The translations under genes and the position numbers were made by a program. A model generated the notes under the pieces. The model did no database searches and had not been told where the DNA came from. It saw only the letters and a program-made list of their open reading frames with translations. 64,000 nt of DNA. Source: Nitrobacter sp. NHB1 (GTDB lineage Bacteria; Pseudomonadota; Alphaproteobacteria; Rhizobiales; Xanthobacteraceae). How positions within the stretch are numbered: position 1 is the stretch's first letter; every line of letters starts with the position of its first letter. Shown here piece after piece: positions 46,650 to 54,750 of the stretch. The DNA lies in contig NZ_JBAMDA010000001.1 of NCBI RefSeq assembly GCF_036964665.1, positions 620,001 through 684,000 of the forward strand, written 5' to 3'.

Positions 46650-47753
46650 ATGATGATGATGGCGATCGGTCTGATGAGCGGCACCTCTCTGGATGGCGTC
46701 GATATCGCCTTGATCGAAACCGACGGCAATCGGGTGGCCGCGTTCGGGCCGACCGGCTACCGCCCTTACACGGAACACGAACGCGGCCTGTTGCGCGAGG
46801 CCCTCGCGGAGGCCGTCAATCTGCCGCGGCGCGACGCGCGGCCAGGCGTGATCGGTGAGGCCGAACGCGCCGTGACCATGGCGCACGCCGAAGCCGTTGC
46901 GGCGTTCACCGCGCAAAACAGCATCACTCGCGAGACGATCGATATCGTCGGCTTTCATGGTCAGACCATCCTGCATCGGCCGGCGCAGCGGTTGACCGTG
47001 CAAATCGGCGATGCGGCGGCGTTGGCGAAAGCGATCCACGTTCCGGTGATGCATGATTTCCGCGCGGCCGACGTGGCCGCCGGCGGGCAGGGCGCTCCGT
47101 TCGTCCCCGTCTATCATCGCGCACTGGCGCAGTCGCTCGGCCGCGAGGGACCGATTTGCGTGGTCAATATCGGCGGCGTCTCCAACATCACCTATATCGA
47201 CGGTACTGACACGCTGATCGCCTGCGACACAGGACCCGGCAATGCGCTGCTCGATGATTTCATGCTCCGCATAATGGGTCAGCCGTTCGACCGCGAGGGC
47301 CGGTTGGCGGCGCAGGGCCGTCCCGATGCTGACTGGATCGCACGCGCCTTGCAACACCCGTTCTTCGCGCTGCCGCCACCCAAATCTCTCGACCGCAACG
47401 ATTTCGCCTCGCTCGCGCTGCACGACATGGCGCCGGCCGATGGCGCGGCAACCCTGACGGCCTTCACCGCGGCGGCCATCGCGCGGATCGTTCCGCTATT
47501 GCCCAAACCGCCGACGAGCTGGATCGTGGCTGGCGGGGGAGCCCGCAATCGGACCATGCTCGGGATGCTGCAGGAGAGGTTTGCTCCGGCTACGGTCGAG
47601 CCGGCCGATGTGCTGGGCTGGTCGGCCGACGCCATGGAGGCGCAAGCCTTCGGGTATCTCGCGGCACGAGGCTTGAAAGGCTTGCCGTTAAGCTATCCCG
47701 CGACCACCGGCGTGCCCATGCCAATGACCGGCGGAACGATCGCGCGACCCTAG
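46650..47753 (+). CDS. anmK: Anhydro-N-acetylmuramic acid kinase
   Basis: Cell-wall recycling enzyme that hydrolyses and phosphorylates anhMurNAc to MurNAc-6-phosphate. The ATP site is GLMSGTSLDGVDIALIETDG. Other motifs are GFHGQTILHRP, CVVNIGGVSNITYI, DTGPGNALLDDF and IVAGGGARNRTML. 367 residues, complete. Four ATG-like codons lie at the start; the first is used. The insertion of the IS630 element falls exactly on the TAG stop and leaves the protein unchanged. Confidence 0.97.
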   Translation: MMMMAIGLMSGTSLDGVDIALIETDGNRVAAFGPTGYRPYTEHERGLLREALAEAVNLPRRDARPGVIGEAERAVTMAHAEAVAAFTAQNSITRETIDIVGFHGQTILHRPAQRLTVQIGDAAALAKAIHVPVMHDFRAADVAAGGQGAPFVPVYHRALAQSLGREGPICVVNIGGVSNITYIDGTDTLIACDTGPGNALLDDFMLRIMGQPFDREGRLAAQGRPDADWIARALQHPFFALPPPKSLDRNDFASLALHDMAPADGAATLTAFTAAAIARIVPLLPKPPTSWIVAGGGARNRTMLGMLQERFAPATVEPADVLGWSADAMEAQAFGYLAARGLKGLPLSYPATTGVPMPMTGGTIARP

Positions 47754-47802
47754 TACCTCCTTTTCTTAGAAGGTGAGTCGTGATTCATATGTGGACGCCC
47801 CC

Positions 47803-48034
47803 TATGGCAAGGGCTTTTTGTCGGGATGGGTGTGATCGGTTGCTTTCATATGTCCGGCCTGTTTATGCGGCGCTGTGATTGCCGCTGGCCTTGATGGAAA
47901 TCCGCCGGTGAGGTCCCTTATCAAGATGCCGCGCTTATGAAGCGCATTGAATCACACGGGTTGGTCTCACCATTGGCTCGATCGTTACACATCATCGACT
48001 GCCGTTACCAATTAGGGTTGCCTGGGGCCTGTGC
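47803..48034 (-). ncRNA. Candidate bridge/seeker RNA of the IS1111-group element
   Basis: Non-coding DNA beyond the transposase stop. ATCAAGAT (47920-47927) equals the right flank of the insertion (49134-49141). TGAATCAC (47948-47955) is the reverse complement of the left flank GTGATTCA (47780-47787). Between them is a stem-loop, GCGCTT-ATG-AAGCGC (47931-47945). Known guide RNAs of IS110 and IS1111 elements carry two short segments that match the two sides of the target on opposite strands, as here. TTCATATGT at 47845-47853 also repeats the left junction (47784-47792). RNA ends and promoter are not known. Confidence 0.6.
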
Positions 48035-49057
48035 TCAGGCTGTCAGTTCATAGGGCCGATAGGCTTCCTTTCGCGTCAGCACGACCCATGCGATCCGGGC
48101 GAGCTTATTGGCCAGCGCAACGGAGACGAGCCTGAACGGCTTCTTCTCCATGAGCTTTCTGATCCAATTAGCCATGGGCGTTGGCTTGTCCTTTGTGTGG
48201 CGGATCACGGCGGTGGCGCCGACGACGAGCAAGCGGCGCAAGTATCGGTCTCCCTGCTTGGAGATACCGCCGAGCCGGGTCTTGCCGCCGGTGGAATGCT
48301 GCTGCGGCGTTAGACCGAGCCAGGCGGCGAACTGTCTGCCCGAGCGAAACTGATCGGGATCGGTGACGGTGGCAGCAAGAGCCGTGGCCGTGATCACGCC
48401 GAGGCCGGGGATCCCGGCGAGTCGGCGACTGGTCTCGCTCTCGGCGTGCCAGGCCATGAGTTGCTGATCCAGCACCGCGATCTCATCGTTGAGCACCATG
48501 ATGTGGCGGACAAGAATCCCCAAAGAAGTGCGAGCATAAGCTGGCAAAGTGTTTTCGTCGGACAGTGCCTGTTCAGCCAGCTTCGCCAGATTGGCGATGC
48601 CGGGATTTGCGACAAGGCCGAGTTCGGCCAGATGCGCGCGCAAGGCATTGGCGATCATGGTGCGTTGGCGCACCAGCAAGGCTCTGGCGCGATGGGTCAT
48701 GAGAACGCTCTGCTGCTTGACCGTTTTTACCGGCACAAACCGCATCGTCGGGCGCTGTACGGCTTCGCAGATCGCTTCGGCATCGAGTGCATCGCTCTTG
48801 CCGCGCTTGACGTAGGCCTTCACGTAAGACGGTGGAATGAGCCGAACCTCGTGCCCTATGGTGGTGAGGGTGCGCGCCCAGTAATGCGCCGTTCCGCACG
48901 CCTCCACTCCTATAAGACAGGGCGGAAGTTTCGAGAAGAACAGCAGCATCTGTTTGCGGTGCAGACGCTTCACCAAAATCGTCGCGCCGCTCTCATCAAC
49001 GCCGTGCGCTTGAAACACGCTCTTCGCCAAATCCAGCCCAATCGTCGTAATCGTCAT
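48035..49057 (-). CDS. IS110-family transposase (IS1111 group)
   Basis: 340 residues, apparently complete. The N-terminal RuvC-like DEDD domain starts with the first Asp in TTIGLDLAKSVFQAHGVDE and contains GVEACGTAHYWARTL and KSDALDAEAICEAV. The C-terminal transposase_20 domain has GIPGLGVITATALAAT, QFAAWLGLTP, GGKTRLGGISKQGDRYLRRL (with the Ser region) and ends PYELTA. The enzyme should work as a recombinase guided by RNA from its own element. No frameshift or early stop is seen, so this copy may be active. Confidence 0.93.
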   Translation of the reverse strand: MTITTIGLDLAKSVFQAHGVDESGATILVKRLHRKQMLLFFSKLPPCLIGVEACGTAHYWARTLTTIGHEVRLIPPSYVKAYVKRGKSDALDAEAICEAVQRPTMRFVPVKTVKQQSVLMTHRARALLVRQRTMIANALRAHLAELGLVANPGIANLAKLAEQALSDENTLPAYARTSLGILVRHIMVLNDEIAVLDQQLMAWHAESETSRRLAGIPGLGVITATALAATVTDPDQFRSGRQFAAWLGLTPQQHSTGGKTRLGGISKQGDRYLRRLLVVGATAVIRHTKDKPTPMANWIRKLMEKKPFRLVSVALANKLARIAWVVLTRKEAYRPYELTA

Positions 49058-49145
49058 CGTAAACGCTCCTCTTCCTGCTTCGGTGTCCGGTCAACACCAT
49101 AGAGGTTGCCGCGGGTGCGGGGGCGTCCACATCATCAAGATCGGG

Positions 49146-50187
49146 ATGATCCCCGAAGCAAGAGAAGTTCGCCTTTCGAGGAAAGATCGCAATATGCTTG
49201 AGGCATGTTGTCGCTCACCGGTGACGTTGCAGCGCGATTTGAAGCGAGCGCGGATAGTTCTGTTGGCGGCGGACGGGCGCAGCACCCGCTCGATCGCCAA
49301 AGAAGTCGGGGTCCAGCCGCGGATTGTCAGCCTTTGGCGGCACCGCTATGCCAATCATGGCCTTGAAGGGCTGCAAGACAAGCCGCGACCCGGCAAGCAG
49401 CCGATCTATACGAAGGCTACCGACAAGCGGATTCTGAAGCTGCTGGACAAGCCGCCGCCGCAAGGGTTTGCGCGCTGGACCGGCCCTCTGCTGGCCGGGG
49501 CGCTGGGCGATGTTGACGTCCAATATGTCTGGCGGTTCCTGCGCAGCCACAAGATTGATCTCGCGGCTCGCAAGTCCTGGTGTGAGAGCAACGACCCGAA
49601 CTTTACGGCCAAAGCCGCCGATGTTGTTGGCCTTTACGTCGCCCCGCCCGCAAAGGCCATCGTGCTATGCGTGGACGAGAAGCCTTCGATCCAGGCATTG
49701 GAGCGAGCGCAGGGTTATCTGAACCGGCCAGAGCCACGATTACAAGCGGCATGGCACTACAACATTGTTTGCGGCCCTCGAAGTTGCCACCGGAAAGATC
49801 ATCGCGGCTCATTCAAAACGCCGTCGCCGCGTCGAGTTTCTTGACTTCATGAACAGCGTCACCGCAGCCTTTCCGGACCGAAAGCTTCACGTCATCCTCG
49901 ACAACCTCAACACCCACAAGAAAAACGAGCACTGGCTCAAGACCCACCCCAACGTGCAATTTCATTTTACGCCGACAAGCGCGTCCTGGCTCAATCAGGT
50001 CGAGGTATGGTTCTCGATATTACAGGGCCAGTCGCTTAGCGGAGCCTCCTTCACAAGCCTCAAGCAGCTTCAGGAGCACATCGATGCCTACGTCAACGCG
50101 TACAACGACAAAGCCGAGCCCTTCGTCTGGACCAAGAAAAAGGTCCGTCAACGTCGCTTCCAAGGCCGCCGTATCACTCAGCTATGA
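49146..50187 (+). pseudogene. IS630-family transposase, broken by a frameshift
   Basis: The first frame starts MIPEAREVRLSRKDRNML, has a helix-turn-helix (STRSIAKEVGVQPRIVSLWR), and the first DDE Asp in LCVDEKPSIQALERAQGYL. After 49721 the family sequence continues in another frame as TGQSHDYKRHGTTTLFAALE. That frame goes on with VILDNLNTHKKNEHW (second Asp), SWLNQVEVWFSIL (Glu) and a stop at 50187. Intact relatives, as I recall them, carry a few more residues between the two pieces (LPNGRAL-like). A small deletion of about 23 bp at 49722 would explain both the loss and the frameshift. No slippery run that would favour programmed frameshifting is seen. Confidence 0.85.
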
Positions 50188-50214
50188 TTCCGGGTACTAG
50201 AGCGCGATTGGCGG

Positions 50215-50862
50215 TCAGCGGATGTTGGCGAGCCTCATATCGAGATAGTCGGTCACCGTTTCCATCAACGGCTCCATCCTGTCTTCGAAGAAATGGTTGG
50301 CGCCCGGAATGGTGTGTTGATCGATGACGATGCCCTTCTGGGTCTTCAGCTTTTCCACCAGCGTCGTGACATCCTTGGCGGGCGCGACGATATCCTTTTC
50401 ACCATGAACGATCAGGCCCGACGACGGGCATGGCGCCAGGAACGAGAAATCATAGCGGTTCGGCTCCGGCGCGATCGAAATGAAGCCCTCCACTTCGGGC
50501 CGGCGCATCAGCAACTGCATGCCGATCCAGGCGCCAAAGGAAAACCCGGCCACCCAGCAGGCGCGCGCCTCCGGATTGATGGTCTGCGCCCAGTCGAGCG
50601 CGGCTGCCGCGTCCGACAATTCACCGGTGCCGTGGTCGAACGAGCCCTGGCTGCGGCCGACGCCGCGGAAATTGAAGCGCAATACCGAAAAGCCGCGCGC
50701 CACGAAAGCGTAGTAGACCTGATAGACGATCGGATGGTTCATGCTGCCGCGAAACTGCGGATGCGGATGCAGGACCATCGCGATCGGCGCATTTTTCTGC
50801 TTCGCCGGGTGATAACGACCTTCGAGACGGCCGGCGGGACCGGTAAAAATGACTTCAGGCAT
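50215..50862 (-). CDS. Alpha/beta hydrolase
   Basis: About 215 residues starting MPEVIFTGPAGRLEGRYHP. The nucleophile elbow is GFSFGAWIG, the catalytic His is in IPGANHFFEDR, and an Asp is in HGEKDIVAPAKDV. HPHPQFRGSMNHPIVY and FNFRGVGRSQGSFD are typical of a subgroup of small bacterial hydrolases close to dienelactone-hydrolase-like proteins. The substrate is unknown. It ends 16 bp from the IS630 right end, so before the insertion it was directly convergent with anmK. It is divergent from the Fe-S operon. Confidence 0.88.
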   Translation of the reverse strand: MPEVIFTGPAGRLEGRYHPAKQKNAPIAMVLHPHPQFRGSMNHPIVYQVYYAFVARGFSVLRFNFRGVGRSQGSFDHGTGELSDAAAALDWAQTINPEARACWVAGFSFGAWIGMQLLMRRPEVEGFISIAPEPNRYDFSFLAPCPSSGLIVHGEKDIVAPAKDVTTLVEKLKTQKGIVIDQHTIPGANHFFEDRMEPLMETVTDYLDMRLANIR

Positions 50863-51060
50863 TGGAATCCTTGGCAAATCGGCCGCTCAGGACGGGTATT
50901 CTGTTCGCAACCTGAGGACAAAGGGCGATCAGGCACCGCACGGCGGTACAGGGGTGGTGCCGGTCAATGACCGCTGCGTTCTAACATAGGGCAAGGGGCG
51001 AAAAGCAAGCATCTTGCGCGACTGTGTCTACGTCCGCCGTGAATATCGTATAGTTACAAT

Positions 51061-52227
51061 ATGATGCAGGAACGGATTTATCTCGACTGGAATGCGACCA
51101 CGCCGCTACGCCGCGAGGCGCGGGAGGCGATGGCCGCCGCATGGGACGTCGTCGGCAACCCCTCATCCATTCATGCCGAGGGCCGGCGAGCGCGGGGGCT
51201 GGTGGAGGATGCGCGGGCCGCGGTGGCGACGGCTGTCGGCGGCGAGCCTCGCAACGTTGTCTTTACATCCGGCGGAACTGAAGCCAACGCCCTGGCGCTG
51301 ACCCCCGGGGTTCACGGGAAGTCGCATCAAGCCATTGATCGGCTTGTTGTTTCATCCATCGAACATGCCTCGGTGCTGGCCGGCGGGCAGTTCACGCCGG
51401 ATCTGATCGCGCGCCTGCCGGTGCATCGCTCCGGCCTGGTGGACCTCGACGCCTTGCGAACGATGCTTGCAGGAGGGCCACCGACGTTGGTGTCGGTCAT
51501 GCTCGCCAACAACGAAACCGGCGCCATTCAGCCGGTCGCGGAAGTGGCCGATCTGGTCCACGAGGCTGGCGGTCTGCTGCACGTCGACGCGGTCCAGGCT
51601 CTTGGAAAAATATCTTTTGATATCATCAAGTTAAATGCCGATTTTCTATCGGTTTCAGCACACAAGATCGGCGGCCCGAAAGGGACGGGCGCATTGATTC
51701 TCGCGTCGAACCAGATCGGCCCGAGTGCGTTGATACGGGGAGGCGGTCAGGAGCGGGGTCGCCGCGCCGGCACCGAGAATGTGCCCGCCATTGCTGGCTT
51801 TGGAGCTGCAGTGAAGGCTGCGGTAGCGGCCGGCAACGATGACATGGCCAGCGTCGAAACCTTGCGAAACCGGCTTGAGGAAGGCTTGAGGCAAACCCGA
51901 GGCAGCGTGATTTTTTCGCAGGACGTCTTGCGCCTGCCGAATACGACGCTTTTCGGGGTTGCCGGGTTGAAGGCCGAGACCGCTGTCGTTGGATTCGACC
52001 TTGAAGGGGTCGCGGTATCTTCGGGTTCCGCGTGTTCCTCGGGAAAGGTGCAACCATCGCATGTGCTGGAGGCGATGGGGTACGGTTCGGACATGACCAA
52101 AAGTGCAATACGATTTTCGCTGGGCTGGGAGACCAAGGACGCGGATGTCGATCGGGCTATTAAGGCTTGGCGAAAGCTCTCGAGTGCATTACTAAGGAGG
52201 GACGAAACAGTGCTTGAACGGTTCTAA
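51061..52227 (+). CDS. iscS: Cysteine desulfurase, NifS/IscS type
   Basis: PLP enzyme that takes sulfur from cysteine for Fe-S clusters. 388 residues: IYLDWNATTPLRREA, FTSGGTEANALAL, the PLP lysine in SAHKIGGPKGTGAL, and the active Cys in SSGSACSSGKVQPSHV on a long loop (class I). It is the first gene of an Fe-S operon that also encodes a class II SufS. No IscR, IscU or SufE is seen next to it. The start is the first of two neighbouring ATGs. The stop codon TAA is part of a candidate operator. The symbol is by family; nifS-like is equally valid. Confidence 0.9.
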   Translation: MMQERIYLDWNATTPLRREAREAMAAAWDVVGNPSSIHAEGRRARGLVEDARAAVATAVGGEPRNVVFTSGGTEANALALTPGVHGKSHQAIDRLVVSSIEHASVLAGGQFTPDLIARLPVHRSGLVDLDALRTMLAGGPPTLVSVMLANNETGAIQPVAEVADLVHEAGGLLHVDAVQALGKISFDIIKLNADFLSVSAHKIGGPKGTGALILASNQIGPSALIRGGGQERGRRAGTENVPAIAGFGAAVKAAVAAGNDDMASVETLRNRLEEGLRQTRGSVIFSQDVLRLPNTTLFGVAGLKAETAVVGFDLEGVAVSSGSACSSGKVQPSHVLEAMGYGSDMTKSAIRFSLGWETKDADVDRAIKAWRKLSSALLRRDETVLERF

Positions 52228-52247
52228 GACGATTTCGTCTTTAGAAC
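52211..52247. promoter_or_regulatory. Inverted repeat before sufB, candidate iron-regulator site
   Basis: GTTCTAAGACGA (52221-52232) and TCGTCTTTAGAAC (52235-52247) form an inverted repeat with one bulged base. CTTGAACGGTTCTAAG (52213-52228) resembles the TTAGAA-N3-TTCTAA pattern I recall for Irr-regulated genes of the Bradyrhizobium group. It overlaps the iscS stop and lies 63 bp before sufB. suf genes are known Irr/Fe-S targets in this group. The match is imperfect. Confidence 0.3.
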
Positions 52248-52309
52248 GGGACAAACACTAGAGACTTCAAATCCACCGTGGTCCTTGAAACCGCGAGCGG
52301 AGGTAGAAA

Positions 52310-53791
52310 ATGGCAGCCGTACAAGAGACGGTCGATCGGGTTCGCCAGATCGACGTCGATCAATACCGGTATGGGTTCGAGACTCTCATCGAGTCGGAGA
52401 AGGCTCCCAAGGGGCTTTCCGAAGACACCGTCCGGTTTATTTCCGCAAAGAAAAACGAACCGGCCTGGATGCTGGAGTGGAGGCTTGAGGCCTACCGCCG
52501 CTGGCTGACCATGCAGGAGCCGAGCTGGGCGCGGGTGAACTATCCAAAGATCGACTACCAGGATCTTTATTATTACTCCGCGCCGAAGGCGAAGAAGGAG
52601 GTCGCCTCGCTGGACGAGATCGACCCCGAAATCCTGAAGACCTACGAGAAGCTCGGCATTCCCTTGCGCGAGGTCGAGGTGCTCGAAGGCGTCGTTCGCC
52701 CCGAGGGCGAACGGAAAATCGCCGTCGATGCCGTGTTCGACTCGGTATCCGTGGCGACCACGTTTCAGGAGGAGCTGAAGAGGGCCGGCGTGATCTTCAT
52801 GCCGATCTCGCACGCCATCCAGCAGCATCCGGAGCTGGTGAAACAGTATCTCGGCAGCGTGGTGCCGACCTCCGACAATTTCTTCGCGACGCTGAACTCC
52901 GCGGTGTTTTCCGACGGCTCGTTCGTCTATGTGCCACCGGGTGTTCGTTGTCCGATGGAGCTGTCGACGTACTTCCGCATCAACGAGCGCAACACCGGCC
53001 AGTTCGAGCGCACGCTCATCATCGCCGACAAGGGCGCTTATGTCAGCTATCTCGAGGGCTGCACCGCTCCGCAGCGCGACGAGAATCAGTTGCACGCCGC
53101 GGTCGTCGAACTCGTCACGCTCGACGACGCCGAGATCAAGTATTCGACGGTGCAGAATTGGTACCCCGGCAATTCCGATGGCAAGGGCGGCATCTTCAAT
53201 TTCGTCACCAAGCGTGGCGATTGTCGTGGCGCGCGTTCGAAGATTTCGTGGACCCAGGTCGAGACCGGTTCCGCCATCACCTGGAAATATCCGAGTTGCA
53301 TCCTGCGCGGCGACGATTCGCGCGGCGAGTTCTACTCGATCGCCATCTCCAACGGCTACCAGCAGGTCGACAGCGGCACCAAGATGCTGCATCTCGGCAA
53401 GAACACCACGAGCCGGATCATCTCCAAGGGCATCGCGGCGGGCAAGTCGCAGAACACCTATCGCGGCCTCGTCACCGCCCACCGCAAGGCGTCCAATGCG
53501 CGCAACTTCACCGCGTGCGACTCGCTTCTGATCGGCGGCCAGTGCGGCGCGCACACTGTGCCGTACATCGAGGCGAAGAACACCTCGGCGCTGTTCGAAC
53601 ACGAGGCGACCACATCGAAGATCTCGGAAGACGTGCTGTTCTATTGCGTGCAGCGCGGACTGTCGCAGGAAGAGGCCGTCGGCCTGGTCGTCAACGGCTT
53701 CGTGAGAGACGTGCTGCAGCAGTTGCCGATGGAGTTCGCGGTCGAGGCCCAGAAGCTGATCTCGATCTCGCTGGAAGGAAGTGTGGGTTAG
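52310..53791 (+). CDS. sufB: Fe-S cluster assembly scaffold SufB
   Basis: Core of the SufBC2D scaffold. 493 residues: starts [19 protein letters not shown], followed by [18 protein letters not shown], then the right-handed beta-helix with [39 protein letters not shown] and the conserved Cys/His region [20 protein letters not shown] (each quoted within limits). The C-terminus [20 protein letters not shown] is a SufB signature. GGAGGT lies just before the ATG. A dispersed repeat separates it from sufC. Confidence 0.98.
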   Translation: MAAVQETVDRVRQIDVDQYRYGFETLIESEKAPKGLSEDTVRFISAKKNEPAWMLEWRLEAYRRWLTMQEPSWARVNYPKIDYQDLYYYSAPKAKKEVASLDEIDPEILKTYEKLGIPLREVEVLEGVVRPEGERKIAVDAVFDSVSVATTFQEELKRAGVIFMPISHAIQQHPELVKQYLGSVVPTSDNFFATLNSAVFSDGSFVYVPPGVRCPMELSTYFRINERNTGQFERTLIIADKGAYVSYLEGCTAPQRDENQLHAAVVELVTLDDAEIKYSTVQNWYPGNSDGKGGIFNFVTKRGDCRGARSKISWTQVETGSAITWKYPSCILRGDDSRGEFYSIAISNGYQQVDSGTKMLHLGKNTTSRIISKGIAAGKSQNTYRGLVTAHRKASNARNFTACDSLLIGGQCGAHTVPYIEAKNTSALFEHEATTSKISEDVLFYCVQRGLSQEEAVGLVVNGFVRDVLQQLPMEFAVEAQKLISISLEGSVG

Positions 53792-53795
53792 CCCC

Positions 53796-53913
53796 CGTCA
53801 CTGCGAGTTCGCGACAAAACCGGTTCTTGCCGGTTTGCGCCGGGCGAAGCAATCCACCGATGGTTGGAAACGCCGGATTGCTTCGTCGCACGAGCGCGCC
53901 TCTCGCAATGACG
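53796..53913. repeat. Dispersed palindromic repeat, family 3, between sufB and sufC
   Basis: Outer arms CGTCACTGCGAG (53796-53807) and CTCGCAATGACG (53902-53913) pair 11 of 12. Inner arms CGAAGCAATCC (53845-53855) and GGATTGCTTCG (53875-53885) pair perfectly. The GCGAAGCAATCC element is, as I recall, a common intergenic repeat in Bradyrhizobiaceae. It fills nearly the whole sufB-sufC gap and is transcribed with the operon. Confidence 0.8.
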
Positions 53914-53936
53914 TAACGATAGCGTAAGGATGTACG

Positions 53937-54686
53937 ATGCCATTGCTTGAAGTCAAAGACCTGCACGTCCGTGTCGAGGAGCGTGAGATTCTTCACGGCC
54001 TGTCACTGACCGTCAACAAGGGCGAAGTCCATGCCATCATGGGCCCGAACGGCTCCGGCAAATCGACGCTGAGCCATGTGATCGCCGGTAAGCCGGGCTA
54101 TGAGGTCACCGACGGCGAAGTCCTGCTCGAAGGCGAGGACCTGCTGGCGATGGCGCCAGACCAACGCGCCGCAAAGGGCGTGTTCCTTGCCTTCCAGTAT
54201 CCGGTGGAAATTCCTGGTGTCGCCACCATGACGTTCTTGCGGACCGCGCTGAACGCGCAGCGCAAGGCGCGCGGCGAGAGCGAATATTCGACGCCGAATT
54301 TCCTGAAGAAAGTCCGTGAGGTCGCGGCCTCGCTGAACATTCCGCAGGACATGCTGCGCCGTGGCATCAATGTCGGCTTTTCCGGCGGCGAGAAGAAGCG
54401 CAACGAGGTGCTGCAAATGGGGCTGTTCGAGCCGAGCCTGTGCATCCTCGACGAAATGGATTCCGGTCTGGACATCGATGCGCTGCGCGTTGCAGCCGAT
54501 GGCGTCAATGCGTTGCGCTCGAAGGATCGCGCCATGGTCGTCATCACGCACTATCAGCGGCTGCTCAATTACATCGTGCCTGATTTCGTGCACGTGATGT
54601 CGAAAGGCCGGGTCGTGAAAAGCGGAGACAAGGATCTGGCGCTGGAGCTTGAGGCGTCCGGATACGCGCAGTTCGAGGAAGCCTGA
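53937..54686 (+). CDS. sufC: Fe-S cluster assembly ATPase SufC
   Basis: ABC-type ATPase that drives SufBC2D. 249 residues: Walker A GPNGSGKSTLSHV, signature FSGGEKKRNEVLQM, Walker B LCILDEMDSGLDIDAL, H-loop VVITHYQRLL. The end EASGYAQFEEA is typical. It follows sufB after a palindromic repeat and precedes sufD after a terminator-like hairpin, so the stoichiometry of B, C and D may be adjusted. Confidence 0.98.
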   Translation: MPLLEVKDLHVRVEEREILHGLSLTVNKGEVHAIMGPNGSGKSTLSHVIAGKPGYEVTDGEVLLEGEDLLAMAPDQRAAKGVFLAFQYPVEIPGVATMTFLRTALNAQRKARGESEYSTPNFLKKVREVAASLNIPQDMLRRGINVGFSGGEKKRNEVLQMGLFEPSLCILDEMDSGLDIDALRVAADGVNALRSKDRAMVVITHYQRLLNYIVPDFVHVMSKGRVVKSGDKDLALELEASGYAQFEEA

Positions 54687-54687
54687 C

Positions 54688-54709
54688 CCGGAAGCGGCCT
54701 TCCGGTTTT
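54688..54709 (+). terminator. Terminator-like hairpin between sufC and sufD
   Basis: CCGGAAG-CGGC-CTTCCGG followed by TTTT directly after the sufC stop. It could be a partial terminator or RNA stabiliser inside the operon. Confidence 0.5.
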
Positions 54710-54750
54710 CGGATGAGATCATGCCGGAAAATACGATCTGAACGGATTTG

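Larger units (their letters stand above)
47789..49132 (-). mobile_element. IS110-family (IS1111 group) insertion sequence
   Basis: A perfect 14-bp inverted repeat, ATGTGGACGCCCCC, lies at 47789-47802 and, reversed, at 49119-49132. It encloses one transposase gene on the minus strand. IS110 elements of the IS1111 group are known for such inverted repeats near the ends and for a long non-coding stretch after the transposase. Here that stretch is 232 bp (47803-48034), against about 60 bp on the other side. The flanks read GTGATTCAT and CATCAAGAT, joining to a plausible IS630 leader. Exact ends may shift by a few bases. Confidence 0.8.
47751..50199. mobile_element. IS630-type insertion sequence, interrupted by an IS110/IS1111 element
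   Basis: TA dinucleotides at 47751-47752 and 50198-50199 flank GTACC at the left and GGTAC at the right. The ends match imperfectly further in, around TC.TAG and TGAGT. TA target duplication is the mark of the IS630/Tc1-mariner group and fits the broken transposase at 49146-50187. Removing it joins CCC-TA-GAGCG, which restores the anmK end with the same TAG stop. The left end is separated from the transposase by the nested element at 47789-49132. Because the transposase is damaged, this copy is probably immobile by itself. Confidence 0.8.

Noticed and set aside
49722-49764. Programmed frameshift joining the two IS630 transposase parts
   Set aside because: No slippery run at the junction and residues expected from relatives are missing, which points to a deletion.
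52241-53602. 453-residue open frame antisense to sufB
   Set aside because: Shadow of sufB with no domain signal.
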